In this document: positions 63,726-64,000 of the stretch, one piece after another | Numbering within the stretch: position 1 is the first letter of the stretch | How the letters are laid out: each line of letters opens with the position of its first letter | Translations under genes and position numbers: made by a program | NCBI GenBank assembly: GCA_963751665.1 | Contig: CAVVVF010000001.1 | Span: 372,001 to 436,000 of the forward strand | Length of the DNA: 64,000 bases | Source: AC-69 sp963751665 | Lineage (GTDB): Bacteria; Actinomycetota; UBA4738; HRBIN12 | Direction: 5' to 3' | The notes under the pieces: model-generated | What the model was told of the DNA's origin: nothing | Database searches by the model: none | The model's input: only the letters and a program-made list of their open reading frames with translations

Positions 63726-64000
63726 TTAGCCGACCGGCACCGAGTTGGGGTCGATGCCGTTGTTCACGGCGATGTGGGCGAACGACAGGGCCCCGGAGAA
63801 CTGGTCGAACTCCCAGTGCGTGACGGAGTCGCCGGTCACCGTGAAGACCGTGGCCCACAGGTAGGGCACCCACGGCACGGCTTCCTCCATCAGATACGTG
63901 TCGAGCTCGACCCAGCAGTTCGTCCGGTCGTCGCCCGTCAACCCGTAGCACTCGTCCATCTTCTTGTCCACCGATGGAAGCGGGGTCTTCCCGTTGTCGG
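63726..64000 (-). CDS. Peptide ABC transporter substrate-binding protein (DppA-like), C-terminal fragment
   Basis: The last 91 or so codons of an extracytoplasmic solute-binding protein family 5 member, starting outside the window. VDKKMDECYGLTGDDRTNCW and LMEEAVPWVPYLWATVFTVT, then SGALSFAHIAVNNG, match the C-terminal lobe of DppA/OppA-type receptors, and a cysteine pair is visible in ECYGLTGDDRTNCW. Its place before dppB-dppD-dppF completes the transporter apart from dppC. The N-terminal signal cannot be seen. Confidence 0.82.
   Translation of the reverse strand, partial: DNGKTPLPSVDKKMDECYGLTGDDRTNCWVELDTYLMEEAVPWVPYLWATVFTVTGDSVTHWEFDQFSGALSFAHIAVNNGIDPNSVPVG

Overview
This 64 kb window comes from a high-GC actinobacterium (Actinomycetota). 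The clearest evidence is the complete Pup-proteasome locus (arc/mpa, dop, pup, prcB, prcA, pafA, pafB, pafC) running into tatA, tatC and a helY-type helicase, an order known from mycobacteria. Small actinobacterial families (DUF4193, DUF3866), an Lnt/Ppm pair and GTG starts with ATGA or GTGA gene overlaps agree with this. I cannot place it below phylum. No rRNA, CRISPR array, insertion sequence or prophage was seen. There is one tRNA, tRNA-Leu(GAG).

Layout. 1-6.9 kb (minus strand): a DUF11-repeat surface protein, polyprenol-phosphate mannosyltransferase and apolipoprotein N-acyltransferase, DUF4193, an amidohydrolase and a small reverse-transcriptase-like protein. 7-10.9 kb (plus): an Lrp regulator, an FtsH-like protease and cysteinyl-tRNA synthetase, the last two badly broken by frameshifts. 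10.9-29.7 kb (mostly minus): trmI, the proteasome genes, pafBC, tatAC, a secreted-protein cluster, helY, a diacylglycerol-kinase-like gene and an M24 peptidase. 29.7-37.8 kb (minus): an HtrA-like protease, then a one-carbon demethylation cluster (Rieske oxygenase, two GcvT-like demethylases, MetV-like protein, MetF) and a second amidohydrolase. 37.8-45.3 kb: ABC-F ATPase, Rieske ferredoxin, HhH glycosylase, ATP-dependent DNA ligase, a membrane cyclic-nucleotide-binding protein, Dps, YihY and a holin-like protein. 45.4-55.9 kb: a myo-inositol catabolism and uptake locus (iolB, iolC, ABC transporter, iolE-like, iolG-like, iolD, lacI). 55.8-60.1 kb: two paralogous secreted proteins and a two-component system. 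60.1-64 kb: tRNA-Leu, secG and an oligopeptide ABC transporter cut by the window end.

How the genes work together. Proteins tagged with Pup by PafA would be unfolded by ARC/Mpa and degraded by PrcAB, with Dop removing Pup; PafBC is a DNA-damage transcription factor in relatives. The Rieske and GcvT-like proteins probably strip methyl groups from an unknown methylated substrate onto tetrahydrofolate, and MetF/MetV process the one-carbon unit. The inositol genes appear to be controlled by the LacI protein through two GGAACGTTCC palindromes in the iolG-iolD divergent gap.

Sequence quality matters here. About twenty genes, including essential ones such as cysS, tatC and lnt, carry one or more frameshifts although every conserved motif survives. 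I read these as sequencing or assembly indels rather than pseudogenes. For such genes the coordinates are the span of the reconstructed gene, not one open frame.
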